Shown: positions 24,660 through 34,973, counted from the first letter of the stretch. The stretch: DNA of 64,000 nt from Candidatus Aminicenantes bacterium UBA6072 (GCA_002436105.1 DIXU01000017.1:1-64000), one strand, 5' to 3'. Notes: generated by a model not told the origin, from the letters alone. A program made the numbers and translations.

Positions 24660-27086
24660 ATGCTGAGCAATTACCTGAAGACCGCCTGGCGCAACATCGT
24701 CCGCCACAAAGGGTACTCCTTCATCAACGTTTTCGGCCTGGCCGTGGGCATGGCCGCCTGCCTGCTGATCCTGATGTTCATCAGGGACGAACTGAGTTAC
24801 GACCGCTACCACCGGGAGGCCGACCGCATCTTTCGCGTGGCCGCTCACGTCCGCTTCGGCGGCATGGACCGGGACATCGGCACGGTGCCGGCACCGCTGG
24901 CGGCGGCCTGCCGCCAGGAATTCCCGGAGGTGGAGCAAGCGGTTCGCTTCCGCGAGCAGGGCGATTTCATCGTCCGCCATGGCGAACGAAGCTTCACCGA
25001 ATCCCGTTTGATTTTCGCCGACGCCTCGGTTTTCCAGGTCTTCAACCTGCCGCTGCGTCGCGGCGATGCCCGCACAGCGCTTGCGCAGCCGCGCACTATC
25101 GCCCTCAGCGAAACGACGGCCCGCAAGTATTTCGGAGCCGCCGATCCCGTCGGTCAGACTCTGCGTTTGGACAATCAGGAGGATTACCGCGTTGGCGCCG
25201 TCTTTGGCGACATCCCGTCCAATTCCCACTTCCGCTTCGACCTCATCGCCTCGCTGGAATCGCTCGAGGAAAGCCGTGAGCAGGTCTGGGGCAACAACAA
25301 TTTCTTCACCTACCTGCTGCTGCGTCCAGACAGCGATCCGGCCGCGTTGCAGGCCAAGTTCCCGGATGTAATCCGCAAGTACTTGGGGCCATGGCTCAGG
25401 CAAGCCCTCGGTCGCTCCTTTGATGAAGTGCTTACTTCCGGAGCCCGGCTGGAATACTATCTACAGCCTTTGACCGCCATCCATCTGCACTCGCAGCTGG
25501 CCACCGAGTTGGATGTCAATGGGGATATGCGGGTGGTCTATGTCTTTGCGGCCATCGCCCTGCTGATCCTGGCCATCGCCGCCGTTAATTTCATCAACCT
25601 GGCCACGGCCCGCTCGGCCGGACGGGCCCGGGAGGCGGGCATCCGCCAGGTGCTGGGCTCGGAGCGCCGGCAGCTGATGCGTCAGTTTCTGACCGATTCG
25701 CTGCTGATGAGCGGCTTGGGTATCGCCCTGGCGATGCTGCTGGCCGCAGTTGCCCTGCCCTGGTTCAACCACCTGACCGGCAAGGCCATCGCACTGGCTG
25801 GAGGGGGGATCGGCTTCGTGGCGGCTTGCGCGGTGCCCATGGCTCTGCTGGTCGGCCTGCTGGCCGGACTCTATCCAGCCTGGAAGCTGGCTTCGGCCCG
25901 GCCGGTCGAAGTATTGAAGCACAGGCTGGCCGCCGGGGTGCGCGGGGGCCGGCTGCGCGCCGGGCTGGTGGTGTTCCAGTTCGCCGTTTCCATGGTGTTG
26001 ATCGTCGGCACCGGGGTGGTGTTCCGGCAGCTGCGCTTCATCCAGGACAAAAACCTGGGCTTCGAGAGAGACCAGGTGCTGGTGCTGCAGAACGCCCATC
26101 TGCTGGACAAGCAGGCCGAAGCGTTCAAGAACGAGATGCTGAAGCATCCGGGTGTGGTCAGCGCCACGATATCGGGATTTCTCCCCGTGCCTCCTTCCAA
26201 CCGCGACAACAGCGCTCTGTTCCCCAAAGGCGCCATAGAAAGCAGCCGCACGGTCATGGCCCAGAATTGGCGCATCGATCCCGACTACATCAAAACCATG
26301 GGCATGAATATCGCGGCCGGCCGGGATTTCGCCAAGGAGCGCCCCGCCGACCGGGAGGCCGTGATCATCAACCAGGCCGCGGCCCGCCAGTTCGGCTGGC
26401 GGGAGCCGCGGGGCCGGCAGATCAGCTTTCCCCAAGACAGCCAATTAAAGTCATTCCGCGACCGGACCGTGATCGGCGTGGTCGAGGATTTCCACTTCGA
26501 TTCCCTGCGCAGCCCCATCGGCCCGCTGGTGATGTTCCTGGGCGAGAGCAACGACCGGATATCGTTTCGCTTCCAGGCCCGCCAGACCACCGCGGTGCTC
26601 GCCGGCTTGAAGCGGCTATGGCAGCGTTTCGCTCCCGGTCAACCCTTTGAATATGCTTTCATGGACGAGCGTTTTGCCGAGCTCTATGGCGCGGAACTAC
26701 GCCTGGGCACGATCCTCGGCGTGTTCTCAGCCCTGGCCATCCTGGTCGCCTGCCTGGGCCTGCTGGCCCTGGCCTCGTTCATGGCCGAGCGCCGCACCAA
26801 GGAGATCGGCATCCGCAAGGTCCTGGGAGCGAGCGTTGCAGAAATCACTCTCCTGCTCTCGCGCGAATTCGTCAAATGGGTAGTCATCGCCGCCCTGATC
26901 GCCTGGCCCTTGGCTTTTTATGCAATGAATCGCTGGCTCCGGGGATTTGCCTACCGCACCGACGTCAGTATCGGCTTGTTCATGCTTTCCAGCCTATTGG
27001 TCCTGCTGATCGCCCTGTTGACAGTAAGTTTCCAGGCCGTCCGCGCCGCCCGCGCCAACCCGGTCGACAGCCTGAGGTACGAGTGA
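24660..27086 (+). CDS. FtsX/MacB-type ABC permease 1 (operon I)
   Basis: An 808-residue permease with two MacB-like halves. TM1 is at about 20-42 (after NYLKTAWRNIVRHKGYSF), periplasmic core about 45-280, three helices with coupling motif EAGIRQVLGSERRQ. A second half follows (helix about 435-455, core about 460-675), then three helices with KEIGIRKVLGAS, and the tail RAARANPVDSLRYE. It has no fused ATPase domain. Such proteins couple ATP hydrolysis to periplasmic conformational work or export of lipids, peptides or drugs; the substrate is unknown. It is the first of four tandem paralogues. Confidence 0.92.
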   Translation: MLSNYLKTAWRNIVRHKGYSFINVFGLAVGMAACLLILMFIRDELSYDRYHREADRIFRVAAHVRFGGMDRDIGTVPAPLAAACRQEFPEVEQAVRFREQGDFIVRHGERSFTESRLIFADASVFQVFNLPLRRGDARTALAQPRTIALSETTARKYFGAADPVGQTLRLDNQEDYRVGAVFGDIPSNSHFRFDLIASLESLEESREQVWGNNNFFTYLLLRPDSDPAALQAKFPDVIRKYLGPWLRQALGRSFDEVLTSGARLEYYLQPLTAIHLHSQLATELDVNGDMRVVYVFAAIALLILAIAAVNFINLATARSAGRAREAGIRQVLGSERRQLMRQFLTDSLLMSGLGIALAMLLAAVALPWFNHLTGKAIALAGGGIGFVAACAVPMALLVGLLAGLYPAWKLASARPVEVLKHRLAAGVRGGRLRAGLVVFQFAVSMVLIVGTGVVFRQLRFIQDKNLGFERDQVLVLQNAHLLDKQAEAFKNEMLKHPGVVSATISGFLPVPPSNRDNSALFPKGAIESSRTVMAQNWRIDPDYIKTMGMNIAAGRDFAKERPADREAVIINQAAARQFGWREPRGRQISFPQDSQLKSFRDRTVIGVVEDFHFDSLRSPIGPLVMFLGESNDRISFRFQARQTTAVLAGLKRLWQRFAPGQPFEYAFMDERFAELYGAELRLGTILGVFSALAILVACLGLLALASFMAERRTKEIGIRKVLGASVAEITLLLSREFVKWVVIAALIAWPLAFYAMNRWLRGFAYRTDVSIGLFMLSSLLVLLIALLTVSFQAVRAARANPVDSLRYE

Positions 27087-27099
27087 CCCGAGGTGAAAT

Positions 27100-29511
27100 A
27101 TGTTCAGAAACTATTTACTGACCGCCTGGCGCAACATCGTCCGCCACAAGGGGTACTCCCTGATCACCATCGCCGGGTTCGCGCTGGGACTGGCCTGCTG
27201 CCTGACGATCATGCTGTACATCCTGGACGAGATGTCCTACGATCGTTTCTATCCCAACGCCGACCGCACGGTCCGCATCGACGTCGACGCATCCTGGGCC
27301 GACAACACGGCGAGCATGGCCACCACCAGCGCGCCCCTGGCCGCCCTGATCCGGCGCGAGATCCCCGAGGTCGAGGCCGTCACCCGCTTCCGATACTATG
27401 GGGCTCCGGTGCTGCGCCACGGTGAAAAGTGCTTCAGCGAAGAGCGCTTTTTTTTCGCCGACCCCACCTTCTTCGACGTGTTCTCCGTTTCCTTCATCCA
27501 GGGCGACCCCCGGCATGCCCTCGCGCAGCCCAATGCCGTCGCCATCAGCCTTTCCATGGCCCGCAAGTATTTCGGCTCCGCTGAAGCGCTGGGCAAGGTG
27601 CTGACCGCCGACAACCGCCGGGACTACATCGTCAGCGGGGTTTTCGCCGACCTGCCGCCGCAGACCCACTTTCATTACGACTTCATCGCTCCCTTCGGCA
27701 ACCGCAGGGACACTCAGGTGGACAGCTATGCCACCAACAACAATTTCAGCACCTATCTCAGGCTGCGGCCCGACATCACCATCACCCGGTTCGCGGCCAA
27801 ACTCGACCGCCTGGTACAAACCTTCGCCCACCCCGAGCTCGAAAAGCTGTTCGGCAACAGCTGGGCGAAGCTGACGCAAGGGGGGGCGTATTTCCGCTGG
27901 CTGCCCCGGCCCCTGACCGATATCCACCTGCGCTCCCACCGCGATTTCGAGATCGAGACCAACTCGGACATCCGTTATGTTTATGTCTTCAGCCTGATCG
28001 CTTTCGCCATCTTCGTGCTCGCCTGCGTCAACTTCATCAACCTGACGACCGCCCGCGCCACCACCCGGGCCCGCGAGGTGGGCATCCGCAAGAGCATCGG
28101 CTCTAGCCGCGGCGAGCTGGTGCGGCAATTTTTCAGCGAGATCCTGCTGCTGGTGTTCCTGGCCGTCCTGATCGCCGTGGTCCTGGCCCAGCTGCTTTCG
28201 CCGTATCTTGGCCTGTCCGCGGAAAAAGGCGCGCCGACGGCCGTTCTCGCCAACCGCTCCCTGCTGCCGCTGCTGGGCGGGCTGCTGCTCCTGAGCAGCC
28301 TGCTGGCCGGCGCGTATCCCGCTTTCCTGCTGTCGTCATTCAAGCCGGCGGCCGTGCTGAAAGGCGACCCGCTCATGAGCAAGAAGTCGACCCTGCGCGG
28401 CCTGCTGGTCGTCCTGCAGTTTTCCGTTTCGATCATCATGATCATCGGCACGCTGGTGGTCAGCCGGCAGCTGCATTTCATGCAGGACCGCGATCTCGGC
28501 TTCGGCAAGGAGCAGGTGCTGGTCATTCGCAAGGCGAACGACCTGGGCAAGGGGGTTCGCGCCTTCAAGCAGGAATTGCTGGCCCGCCCGGACGTCGTGT
28601 CCGTCAGCTCCGCGAGCCATTTGATGGGCGATCCCGAGTTCGGCGATGAGCTTTACAAGAATCCCGACGCTCCCGCCGCCCAGCTGATGAAACTGCAGCG
28701 GCTGTTCTGCGACGAGAATTTCGCCAGGGTCTTTCAGCTGCGCCTGGCCGGCGGCCGCTTCTTCGACAAGTCCCGGCCGGCCGACCGCAAGGGCATCGTC
28801 ATCAACGAGGCGGCGGCCCGGGCCCTGGGAATGAGCGATCCCGCGGGAAAGCAACTGATCTCGATGGGCGGGGAGAGGATCCCCGTCCTGGGCGTGGTCA
28901 AGGACTTCCATTTTCAATCCCTGCGCCAGAGAATCCTGCCCATGGCCATCAATTACTGGGGCGAAGACGCCTTCGGCCCGCTGCTGGCGGTGCGCATCGC
29001 GACACCCGACATGCGGCAAGCGCTGGCGGGCATCCGGCGCATCTGGGAACGCCACAGCCGCGGCCAGTCCTTTGATTTCCAGTTTTTCGACGATCGCTTC
29101 GCCAGGGTCTATGCGGCCGAATCGCGGCTTTCCGGGCAGCTGCTCGCTTTCTCGATCCTGGCCATCGTCATTGCCTGCCTGGGGCTCCTCGGGCTTTCAA
29201 TCTTCATCGTCCGCCAGCGTACCAAGGAGATCGGCATCCGCAAGGTGCTGGGCGCCTCCATGACGAGGATCAGCTGGCTGCTGTCGGGGGAATTCCTCAA
29301 GCATGTCCTCCTGGCCAGCGTCATCGCCTGCCCCATCGCCTATTTCCTCATGAAGCGCTGGCTGGGCGACTTTGCCTTCCGCATCGGGCTCGATGCCGGG
29401 CCCTTTGCCTTGGCTGTCCTGATCACCGTGGGCGTGAGCCTCGCGACCATCGGCGTGCAGGTCGTGCGCGCGGCGCGCGCCAACCCCGTCGACAGTCTGA
29501 GATATGAATGA
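27100..29511 (+). CDS. FtsX/MacB-type ABC permease 2 (operon I)
   Basis: An 803-residue paralogue of permease 1, starting 13 bases after it (GAGGTGAA upstream of ATG). Eight-helix two-half layout: TM1 about 18-40, first coupling motif REVGIRKSIGSSRGELV, second KEIGIRKVLGASMTRI, tail RAARANPVDSLRYE. The periplasmic cores differ clearly from permease 1, while the transmembrane and terminal segments stay close. That suggests divergence in substrate or partner recognition with a shared ATPase. Confidence 0.92.
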   Translation: MFRNYLLTAWRNIVRHKGYSLITIAGFALGLACCLTIMLYILDEMSYDRFYPNADRTVRIDVDASWADNTASMATTSAPLAALIRREIPEVEAVTRFRYYGAPVLRHGEKCFSEERFFFADPTFFDVFSVSFIQGDPRHALAQPNAVAISLSMARKYFGSAEALGKVLTADNRRDYIVSGVFADLPPQTHFHYDFIAPFGNRRDTQVDSYATNNNFSTYLRLRPDITITRFAAKLDRLVQTFAHPELEKLFGNSWAKLTQGGAYFRWLPRPLTDIHLRSHRDFEIETNSDIRYVYVFSLIAFAIFVLACVNFINLTTARATTRAREVGIRKSIGSSRGELVRQFFSEILLLVFLAVLIAVVLAQLLSPYLGLSAEKGAPTAVLANRSLLPLLGGLLLLSSLLAGAYPAFLLSSFKPAAVLKGDPLMSKKSTLRGLLVVLQFSVSIIMIIGTLVVSRQLHFMQDRDLGFGKEQVLVIRKANDLGKGVRAFKQELLARPDVVSVSSASHLMGDPEFGDELYKNPDAPAAQLMKLQRLFCDENFARVFQLRLAGGRFFDKSRPADRKGIVINEAAARALGMSDPAGKQLISMGGERIPVLGVVKDFHFQSLRQRILPMAINYWGEDAFGPLLAVRIATPDMRQALAGIRRIWERHSRGQSFDFQFFDDRFARVYAAESRLSGQLLAFSILAIVIACLGLLGLSIFIVRQRTKEIGIRKVLGASMTRISWLLSGEFLKHVLLASVIACPIAYFLMKRWLGDFAFRIGLDAGPFALAVLITVGVSLATIGVQVVRAARANPVDSLRYE

Positions 29512-29515
29512 AGTT

Positions 29516-29578
29516 GCAGAGCGCAAAGCGCTTCTTTGCTATGCGCTATGCTCTCTGCGCTATGCAATTGCTAGAGGC
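29516..29578. repeat. GCTATGC/CTCTGCG repeat between permeases 2 and 3
   Basis: Degenerate period-7 units (GCTATGC, GCTATGC, TCTCTGC, GCTATGC) plus a GCGCAAAGCGC palindrome fill the intergenic space inside the operon. Confidence 0.65.
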
Positions 29579-29583
29579 AACCC

Positions 29584-32019
29584 ATGTTTAATAACTATCT
29601 GAAAGTCGCCTGGCGGAATATCATCCTCCACAAAGGCTATTCATTCCTGAATGTCTTCGGCCTGGCCGTGGGCATGGCCTGCGCCCTGTTCGTCCTATTC
29701 TGGGTCCAGGACGAACTGAGTTTCGACCGCTTCCACGCCAACGCCGGCACCCTTTACCGGGTCGAACAGGATCAAGCGACCGGCCAGGGAAAGTTCCACG
29801 TCAACCTCACGCCGTATCCCCTGGGGCCGGCCTTGAAGGCGGAGATCCCTGAAATAAAGGAAGCGACGCGGGCCGCCTTTCCGGGGGATTTGCTGGTTCG
29901 CTACGGGGAGAACGCTTTTTTCGAGAGCCGGGTGCTCGCCGTCGACCCCCAGGTTTTCCGGATGTTCACCTTTCCGCTGCTCAAGGGCGACCCGGCGACC
30001 GTCCTCAACCGGCCCGCTTCCCTGGTGATCAGCGAAAACATGGCCAGGAAATATTTCGGCTCCGCCGAACCCATGGGCAAGAACGTGACCATCAACAACG
30101 CCCATGCCTTCACGGTCACCGGCGTCATGAAGAACCTTCCCCTGAACTCCTCATTGTCGTTCGACATGCTGGTCCCCTTCGATTTCGTCAAGACCCTGGG
30201 TCAATACAACGATTCCTTGGGGAGAAATTTCATCTGGACCTTTGTCCAGCTTCATCCTCAAGGCCATGCCGCCACGACCGGAGCAAAGATCTCCCGGCTG
30301 GTCACGAACCGGATCGTCGCCGAAATCGGAAGCGACCCCGAACTGCAAAAGCGGATGCAGGGCGATCCGGCCCTGCGAAAACGTTTTGAGAATTACCGCG
30401 GTCCGGACTTTTCGCTCATGCCCCTGGTCGACCTGAAGCTGTTCGCTCATTTCGGCTTCAGCCGCAATAACATGGGCATCCAGTACGTGGTGGCCTTCAG
30501 CATCATCGCCCTCTTCGTCCTGCTCATCGCCTGCATCAACTTCATGAACCTGGCCACGGCCCGCTCGGTCAACCGGGCCAGGGAGGTCGGTCTGCGCAAG
30601 GTCGTCGGCGCCCGGCGCAGAAGCATCATCGGCCAGTTTTACAGCGAATCGATCCTGACCGCCCTCCTGGCCGCGGCGGCCTCGTTCGTTCTCGTGCTTC
30701 TTTTTTTGCCGGTTTTCAATGGCCTTTCCGGAAAAACGATGACGCTCGCATCCCTGTGGCAGGGGAAATCCCTGCTGGGAATCCTGGCCGTCACCCTTTT
30801 TACCGGGATCGTCGCCGGCAGCTACCCGGCCCTTTTCCTTTCCTCATTCCAGCCCGCCAAGGTCCTGAAAGCCGGCAGGAGCGGCGGCGCCAAGGGCGCC
30901 TTGCTGCGCAAGAGCCTGGTCGTTCTCCAGTTCGGCATATCCATCCTCCTGCTCATCGGCATGGGGGTTGTCGCGCGCCAGGTCGACTATATGAGAAACA
31001 AGAAGCTCGGCTACGACAAGGATCAACTGATCTACCTGCCGCTGCGCGGCGAGACATTTTCCTCCTACGCCGCCCTCAAGGAGCAGCTGCTCCGCAATCC
31101 CCGGGTCATGAACGTAACGGCGACCCACCAGGAGCCGACATCCATCGGCAGCAACGGCGGCGGGGCCGACTGGGACGGCAAGGACCCCGGCCAGAAATTC
31201 CTGATCGGCAATGCGTCGGTCGATTTCGATTATCCCGAGACCCTGAAGATCGAGATGGCGGCCGGCAGAACGTTTTCCAGGAAATTCGCCATGGACAGCG
31301 GCAAGTCCTGGATGGTCAATGAAGAGGTGACGAAGCTGATGGGGCTTGACCCCGCCGCGGCGGTCGGGAAAAGATTCACTTGGGGAGTGGAGGGAACGAT
31401 CGTCGGGGTCATGAAAAATTTTCATTACCAGTCGGTCCGCAGCGCCATCGAGCCGCTGGCCGTGATCGTCGCTCCGGAAAATTTCCGTTTTGCCATCGTC
31501 CGCCTCAAGGCGGGAGAGGTTCCGGCCTCCCTGCAGGACGTCAGGAAAACCTGGCAACGCGTGTTCCCGCAGTACCCTTTCGAATACCGTTTCTTCGATG
31601 AAGATTTCGGCCGGATGTACCAGGCCGACGAAAGCATGGGCTCGCTGCTGAAGGCATTCGCCGGCCTGGCCGTGATCATCGCCTGCCTGGGGTTGTTCGG
31701 CCTGGCTTCCTACACGGCGGAGCAGCGGACCAAGGAGATCGGCGTGCGCAAGTTTTTGGGGGCGTCTTCCCCGGGCATCGTCCTGCTTTTTTCGAAACAG
31801 TTCGCCAAATGGGTCCTGCTGGCCAACCTGCTGGCCTGGCCTTGCGCCTATATCCTGACAAAAAACTGGCTCCAGGGATTCGCCTACCGGTCGACCGTCG
31901 CCTGGTGGCTGTTCGCCCTGACCGGTGCCGGGACCCTGATCATTGCCCTGCTGACCGTGAGTTTCCAGGCCGTCCGCGCCGCCCGCGCCAACCCGGTGGA
32001 CAGTTTGAGGTACGAATAA
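29584..32019 (+). CDS. FtsX/MacB-type ABC permease 3 (operon I)
   Basis: An 811-residue paralogue with AGAGGC before the ATG. TM1 follows NYLKVAWRNIILHKGYSFLN. First coupling motif REVGLRKVVGARRRSII, second KEIGVRKFLGASSPGIV, tail identical to the others (RAARANPVDSLRYE). The periplasmic cores carry several short Gly/Asn loops (SIGSNGGGADWDG) not seen in permeases 1 and 2. It has no ATPase domain of its own. Confidence 0.92.
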   Translation: MFNNYLKVAWRNIILHKGYSFLNVFGLAVGMACALFVLFWVQDELSFDRFHANAGTLYRVEQDQATGQGKFHVNLTPYPLGPALKAEIPEIKEATRAAFPGDLLVRYGENAFFESRVLAVDPQVFRMFTFPLLKGDPATVLNRPASLVISENMARKYFGSAEPMGKNVTINNAHAFTVTGVMKNLPLNSSLSFDMLVPFDFVKTLGQYNDSLGRNFIWTFVQLHPQGHAATTGAKISRLVTNRIVAEIGSDPELQKRMQGDPALRKRFENYRGPDFSLMPLVDLKLFAHFGFSRNNMGIQYVVAFSIIALFVLLIACINFMNLATARSVNRAREVGLRKVVGARRRSIIGQFYSESILTALLAAAASFVLVLLFLPVFNGLSGKTMTLASLWQGKSLLGILAVTLFTGIVAGSYPALFLSSFQPAKVLKAGRSGGAKGALLRKSLVVLQFGISILLLIGMGVVARQVDYMRNKKLGYDKDQLIYLPLRGETFSSYAALKEQLLRNPRVMNVTATHQEPTSIGSNGGGADWDGKDPGQKFLIGNASVDFDYPETLKIEMAAGRTFSRKFAMDSGKSWMVNEEVTKLMGLDPAAAVGKRFTWGVEGTIVGVMKNFHYQSVRSAIEPLAVIVAPENFRFAIVRLKAGEVPASLQDVRKTWQRVFPQYPFEYRFFDEDFGRMYQADESMGSLLKAFAGLAVIIACLGLFGLASYTAEQRTKEIGVRKFLGASSPGIVLLFSKQFAKWVLLANLLAWPCAYILTKNWLQGFAYRSTVAWWLFALTGAGTLIIALLTVSFQAVRAARANPVDSLRYE

Positions 32020-32034
32020 GTCAAGGAGGATCCC

Positions 32035-34437
32035 ATGAGCAGAAATTATTTGAAATTGGCCCTGCGCGTTATCCGCCGCCAGAAGGGGTATTCGCTCATC
32101 AACACGATCGGCCTGGCCATCGGCATGGCCTGCTGCCTGCTGATCATGCTCTGGGTGCAAAACGAGCTTTCATATGATCGCTTCCATGATAAAGGAGACC
32201 GCATCTTCCGGGTGTTCCAGGAGCTCACCCTGAATGACCGGGTACGAACCGCCCCTGAAACTGGCGCCATGATGGGCCCGGCCGCAATCCAGTCGATTCC
32301 CGAGGCCGAAGCGGCCGCTCGCATCCTTCCCATGGCGGACACCACCGTCAAGTACGGCGAGAAGGAATTTCGCGAGAATCATATCCTGTTCACCGACTCG
32401 GAGATATTTTCCGTTTTCAGTTTTCCCCTGGTCTCCGGACATTCTGCTACGGCGTTGACGGCGCCCTATACGGTTGTGCTTTCCGAAAAGACGGCCCGCA
32501 AGTACTTCGGCGCCGAAAACCCGCTCGGTAAAGTGCTTCAATTTGGGGGCGGCCACGCGTATTCCGTCACCGGCGTCATGAAGGATGTGCCCCGCAATTC
32601 TCATTTGACGTTTGACATTCTCTGCTCGTTCGCCAGCTATGCGAAAGAGAACGAATACAATGCGTCCTATTGGGGGAACATGGAGACGTATACCTATTTC
32701 TTGCTGGCTCCGGGGGCTGACAGCCGTTCTTTTCTGGCCAAGCTGAACCGCCTGAGCGACGAGAATATCGGCAATAAATTGAAGAAGATCAACGGAGGCC
32801 TGAAGGTATTCCTGCAGCCACTGCGCGACATTCACCTGCATTCGGGTTTTGAATCCGACATGGCCGAGATCAACGACATAAAGACCGTGATCCTGTTCTC
32901 CGGAATCGCCCTGTTCATCCTGCTTATCGCCTGCATCAATTTCATCAATCTCGCGACCGCCCGCTTCGCCAACCGCGCTTTGGAAGTGGGACTGCGCAAG
33001 ACCATGGGCGCCAGCCGCAGCTCCCTGGTCCTGCACTTTTTCGTCGAGACGTTCGTTGTCGCCATGCTGGCCGCCGTACTGGCCATCCTGCTGACAGCCC
33101 TGGCCCTGCCCGTGCTGAATTCCATTGCCGGCCAGGAGTTCCCTTACTCCGCCCTCTCGCAGCCCCTCTTTCTCCTGAGCGTCTTCCTCTTCACGGCCAT
33201 GGTCGGCGTTCTCGCCGGCAGTTATCCGGCCTTCTTCCTTTCCTCTTTCGCCCCGGTGCAGACCATGAAGGGCAAGCTCAAGGCCGGCGCGGCCAGCGCC
33301 ACCTTCCGCAGGATCCTGGTGGTCGGGCAGTTCACGGTCTCCATCGCCCTGATCATCGGCACCCTCACCGTTTTCAAGCAGCTCCGTTTCATCCAGAACA
33401 AAAATCTGGGATTCACCAAGGAGCAGGTGATGGTGCTGCCGCTGCCCGATAGAATGGCGGTAACGCGGGAGACGGTGCGGGAGGAATTCGCCGCCGTAAA
33501 TGGGATCACAAACGCGGCGATATCATCGGACGTACCGGGCGTTGACATCAACATGAACAATTACATTCCTCAAGGAAAAACCGAAAGCGAAGGGGTGCTG
33601 ATGCAGACGATGGCTGTGGATGACCATTTCCTGACCACCTTGGGGATGACAATCGTGAAAGGCCGGAATTTTTCTGGGGACATGAAAACAGATGCCAACG
33701 AAGCCCTTCTGATCAACGAGACCGCCGCGGACCGCTTGGGCTGGCAGGACCCCATCGGGAAAATCGTGACCCGCCCCGCCTTCTCGAATGGAAAACACGT
33801 TTCTATTAAAAGGAAGATCGTGGGGGTGGTGAAGGACTTCCACACCCTTTCCCTGCATCAGAAGATCGAGCCCCTGGTCATGGACAACTCTTCTTGGGGA
33901 TTGCGCTTTTTATCACTGCGTTTTGAAGGCCAACGCCTTCCTGAACTCATCACTGCTGTGAAGGCAAAGTGGCGGCAATTCTTTCCCGCGATAGGTTTCG
34001 ATCCTTTCTTTCTGGATGAGGCTTTCGCCCGGAGATACCAAGCCGAGGAACGGCTCAACAAGATCTTCAGCTCTTTTGCCATCCTGGCCATCTTCATTTC
34101 CTGCCTGGGATTGTTCGGCCTGGCCGCTTACATGACGGAGAGGCGGACCAAGGAGGTGGGCATCCGCAAGGTGCTCGGGGCGCCGGTTTCCGGCATCGTG
34201 CTTCTGTTGTCGCGTGAATTCAGCATATGGGTGCTGGCCGCCAACCTCGTCTCCTGGCCACTGGCCTATCATTTCCTCACCCGCTGGCTGGAAGGCTTCG
34301 CCTACCATGCCCGCATCGGCATCGGCATCTTCCTGGTATCTGGCTTTTCCGTCCTGCTCATCGCCCTGCTGACCGTGAGTTTCCAGGCCATTCGCGCCGC
34401 CCGCGCCAACCCGGTCGACAGCCTGAGGTACGAATGA
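32035..34437 (+). CDS. FtsX/MacB-type ABC permease 4 (operon I)
   Basis: An 800-residue paralogue with a strong AAGGAGG ribosome site, 15 bases after permease 3. First coupling motif LEVGLRKTMGASRSSLV, second KEVGIRKVLGAPVSGIV, tail RAARANPVDSLRYE. Base composition is slightly more AT-rich in the periplasmic cores than in the membrane segments, which fits faster divergence or recombination of the cores. It ends the permease array; a GGAGACC repeat follows. Confidence 0.92.
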   Translation: MSRNYLKLALRVIRRQKGYSLINTIGLAIGMACCLLIMLWVQNELSYDRFHDKGDRIFRVFQELTLNDRVRTAPETGAMMGPAAIQSIPEAEAAARILPMADTTVKYGEKEFRENHILFTDSEIFSVFSFPLVSGHSATALTAPYTVVLSEKTARKYFGAENPLGKVLQFGGGHAYSVTGVMKDVPRNSHLTFDILCSFASYAKENEYNASYWGNMETYTYFLLAPGADSRSFLAKLNRLSDENIGNKLKKINGGLKVFLQPLRDIHLHSGFESDMAEINDIKTVILFSGIALFILLIACINFINLATARFANRALEVGLRKTMGASRSSLVLHFFVETFVVAMLAAVLAILLTALALPVLNSIAGQEFPYSALSQPLFLLSVFLFTAMVGVLAGSYPAFFLSSFAPVQTMKGKLKAGAASATFRRILVVGQFTVSIALIIGTLTVFKQLRFIQNKNLGFTKEQVMVLPLPDRMAVTRETVREEFAAVNGITNAAISSDVPGVDINMNNYIPQGKTESEGVLMQTMAVDDHFLTTLGMTIVKGRNFSGDMKTDANEALLINETAADRLGWQDPIGKIVTRPAFSNGKHVSIKRKIVGVVKDFHTLSLHQKIEPLVMDNSSWGLRFLSLRFEGQRLPELITAVKAKWRQFFPAIGFDPFFLDEAFARRYQAEERLNKIFSSFAILAIFISCLGLFGLAAYMTERRTKEVGIRKVLGAPVSGIVLLLSREFSIWVLAANLVSWPLAYHFLTRWLEGFAYHARIGIGIFLVSGFSVLLIALLTVSFQAIRAARANPVDSLRYE

Positions 34438-34475
34438 TGGAGACCGGAGGCCGGAGACCGCAGACCGGAAGATGA
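34438..34475. repeat. GGAGACC heptamer run after permease 4
   Basis: Units GGAGACC, GGAGGCC, GGAGACC, GCAGACC directly follow the permease stop codon. It is the same family and position as the run after the permease remnant at 24490. Confidence 0.75.
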
Positions 34476-34510
34476 AGGAAATCCAAAAAAGCTTGAGTCG
34501 TTAGGAGGCA

Positions 34511-34780
34511 ATGATGAAAGAGATCACGTTGCAAATCCCCGTGCTGGAGGCCGAACAGAACGTCGAGATCGACGTGCGCATCAACGGCCGGCGCCAGGTG
34601 ATGAAATACCGCGTCGAGATCGTGGAGTTCGAGCCCGACGCCGCGGAAAAGAAGGACACCGTCTCCATGCTCAAGCAGGTGATCCGCGAGCACGATCCCG
34701 ACTGGCAGCTGGTGCAGATCGGCGCCCCGCTCGACCACAAGATCCCGGTCACCTTCCGCCGGAAGCAGTCTTCCCAGTGA
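34511..34780 (+). CDS. 89-residue soluble protein at the end of ABC operon I
   Basis: A small acidic/basic mixed protein with no membrane segment or signal peptide (MMKEITLQIPVLEAEQNVEI...), predicted mainly beta in the first half and helical in the second. A TAGGAGG ribosome site and codon use like its neighbours support it as real. No family recognised. It is the last gene before the operators of operon II and may be a cytoplasmic accessory or regulator of the permease system. Confidence 0.65.
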   Translation: MMKEITLQIPVLEAEQNVEIDVRINGRRQVMKYRVEIVEFEPDAAEKKDTVSMLKQVIREHDPDWQLVQIGAPLDHKIPVTFRRKQSSQ

Positions 34781-34793
34781 GCAACGAAGCCAA

Positions 34794-34831
34794 TGTCCGG
34801 AAGCGGACACCCATTGTCCCGATTGCGGACA
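34794..34831. promoter_or_regulatory. Paired activator operators upstream of ABC operon II
   Basis: TGTCCGGAAGCGGACA (34794-34809; N6 spacing) and TGTCCCGATTGCGGACA (34815-34831; N7 spacing). The order and half-site spacing equal those at 22063-22100, though the spacer bases differ, which argues for selection on the half-sites. They sit 90-140 bases upstream of the -24/-12 promoter. Confidence 0.87.
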
Positions 34832-34833
34832 AG

Positions 34834-34861
34834 CCGGGGCAACGGGAAACGGCCGCCCCGG
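34834..34861. other. GC-rich hairpin between operators and sigma-54 promoter
   Basis: CCGGGGC (34834-34840) pairs with GCCCCGG (34855-34861), loop 14 bases. There is no T-run. It could end operon I transcription inefficiently or be neutral. Confidence 0.4.
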
Positions 34862-34919
34862 AAGCGGGCCGCAAACCTTGCGCCCTGAAGGGTTTTCATC
34901 GCCGATTCCCGCTCCGAAT

Positions 34920-34935
34920 TGGCATGCTTATTGCA
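34920..34935 (+). promoter_or_regulatory. Sigma-54 (-24/-12) promoter of ABC operon II
   Basis: TGGCATGCTTATTGCA matches the sigma-54 consensus with exact spacing. Start is predicted near 34946. This rules out translation starts upstream of it and supports ATG 34974. Confidence 0.87.
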
Positions 34936-34973
34936 TGACAATGATTGGGAACGATCCCCAAGGAAGGTGGCGG

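Noticed and set aside
34834..34861. Hairpin as terminator of ABC operon I
   Set aside because: No T-run follows and it lies between operators and a promoter; kept only as a neutral structural feature.
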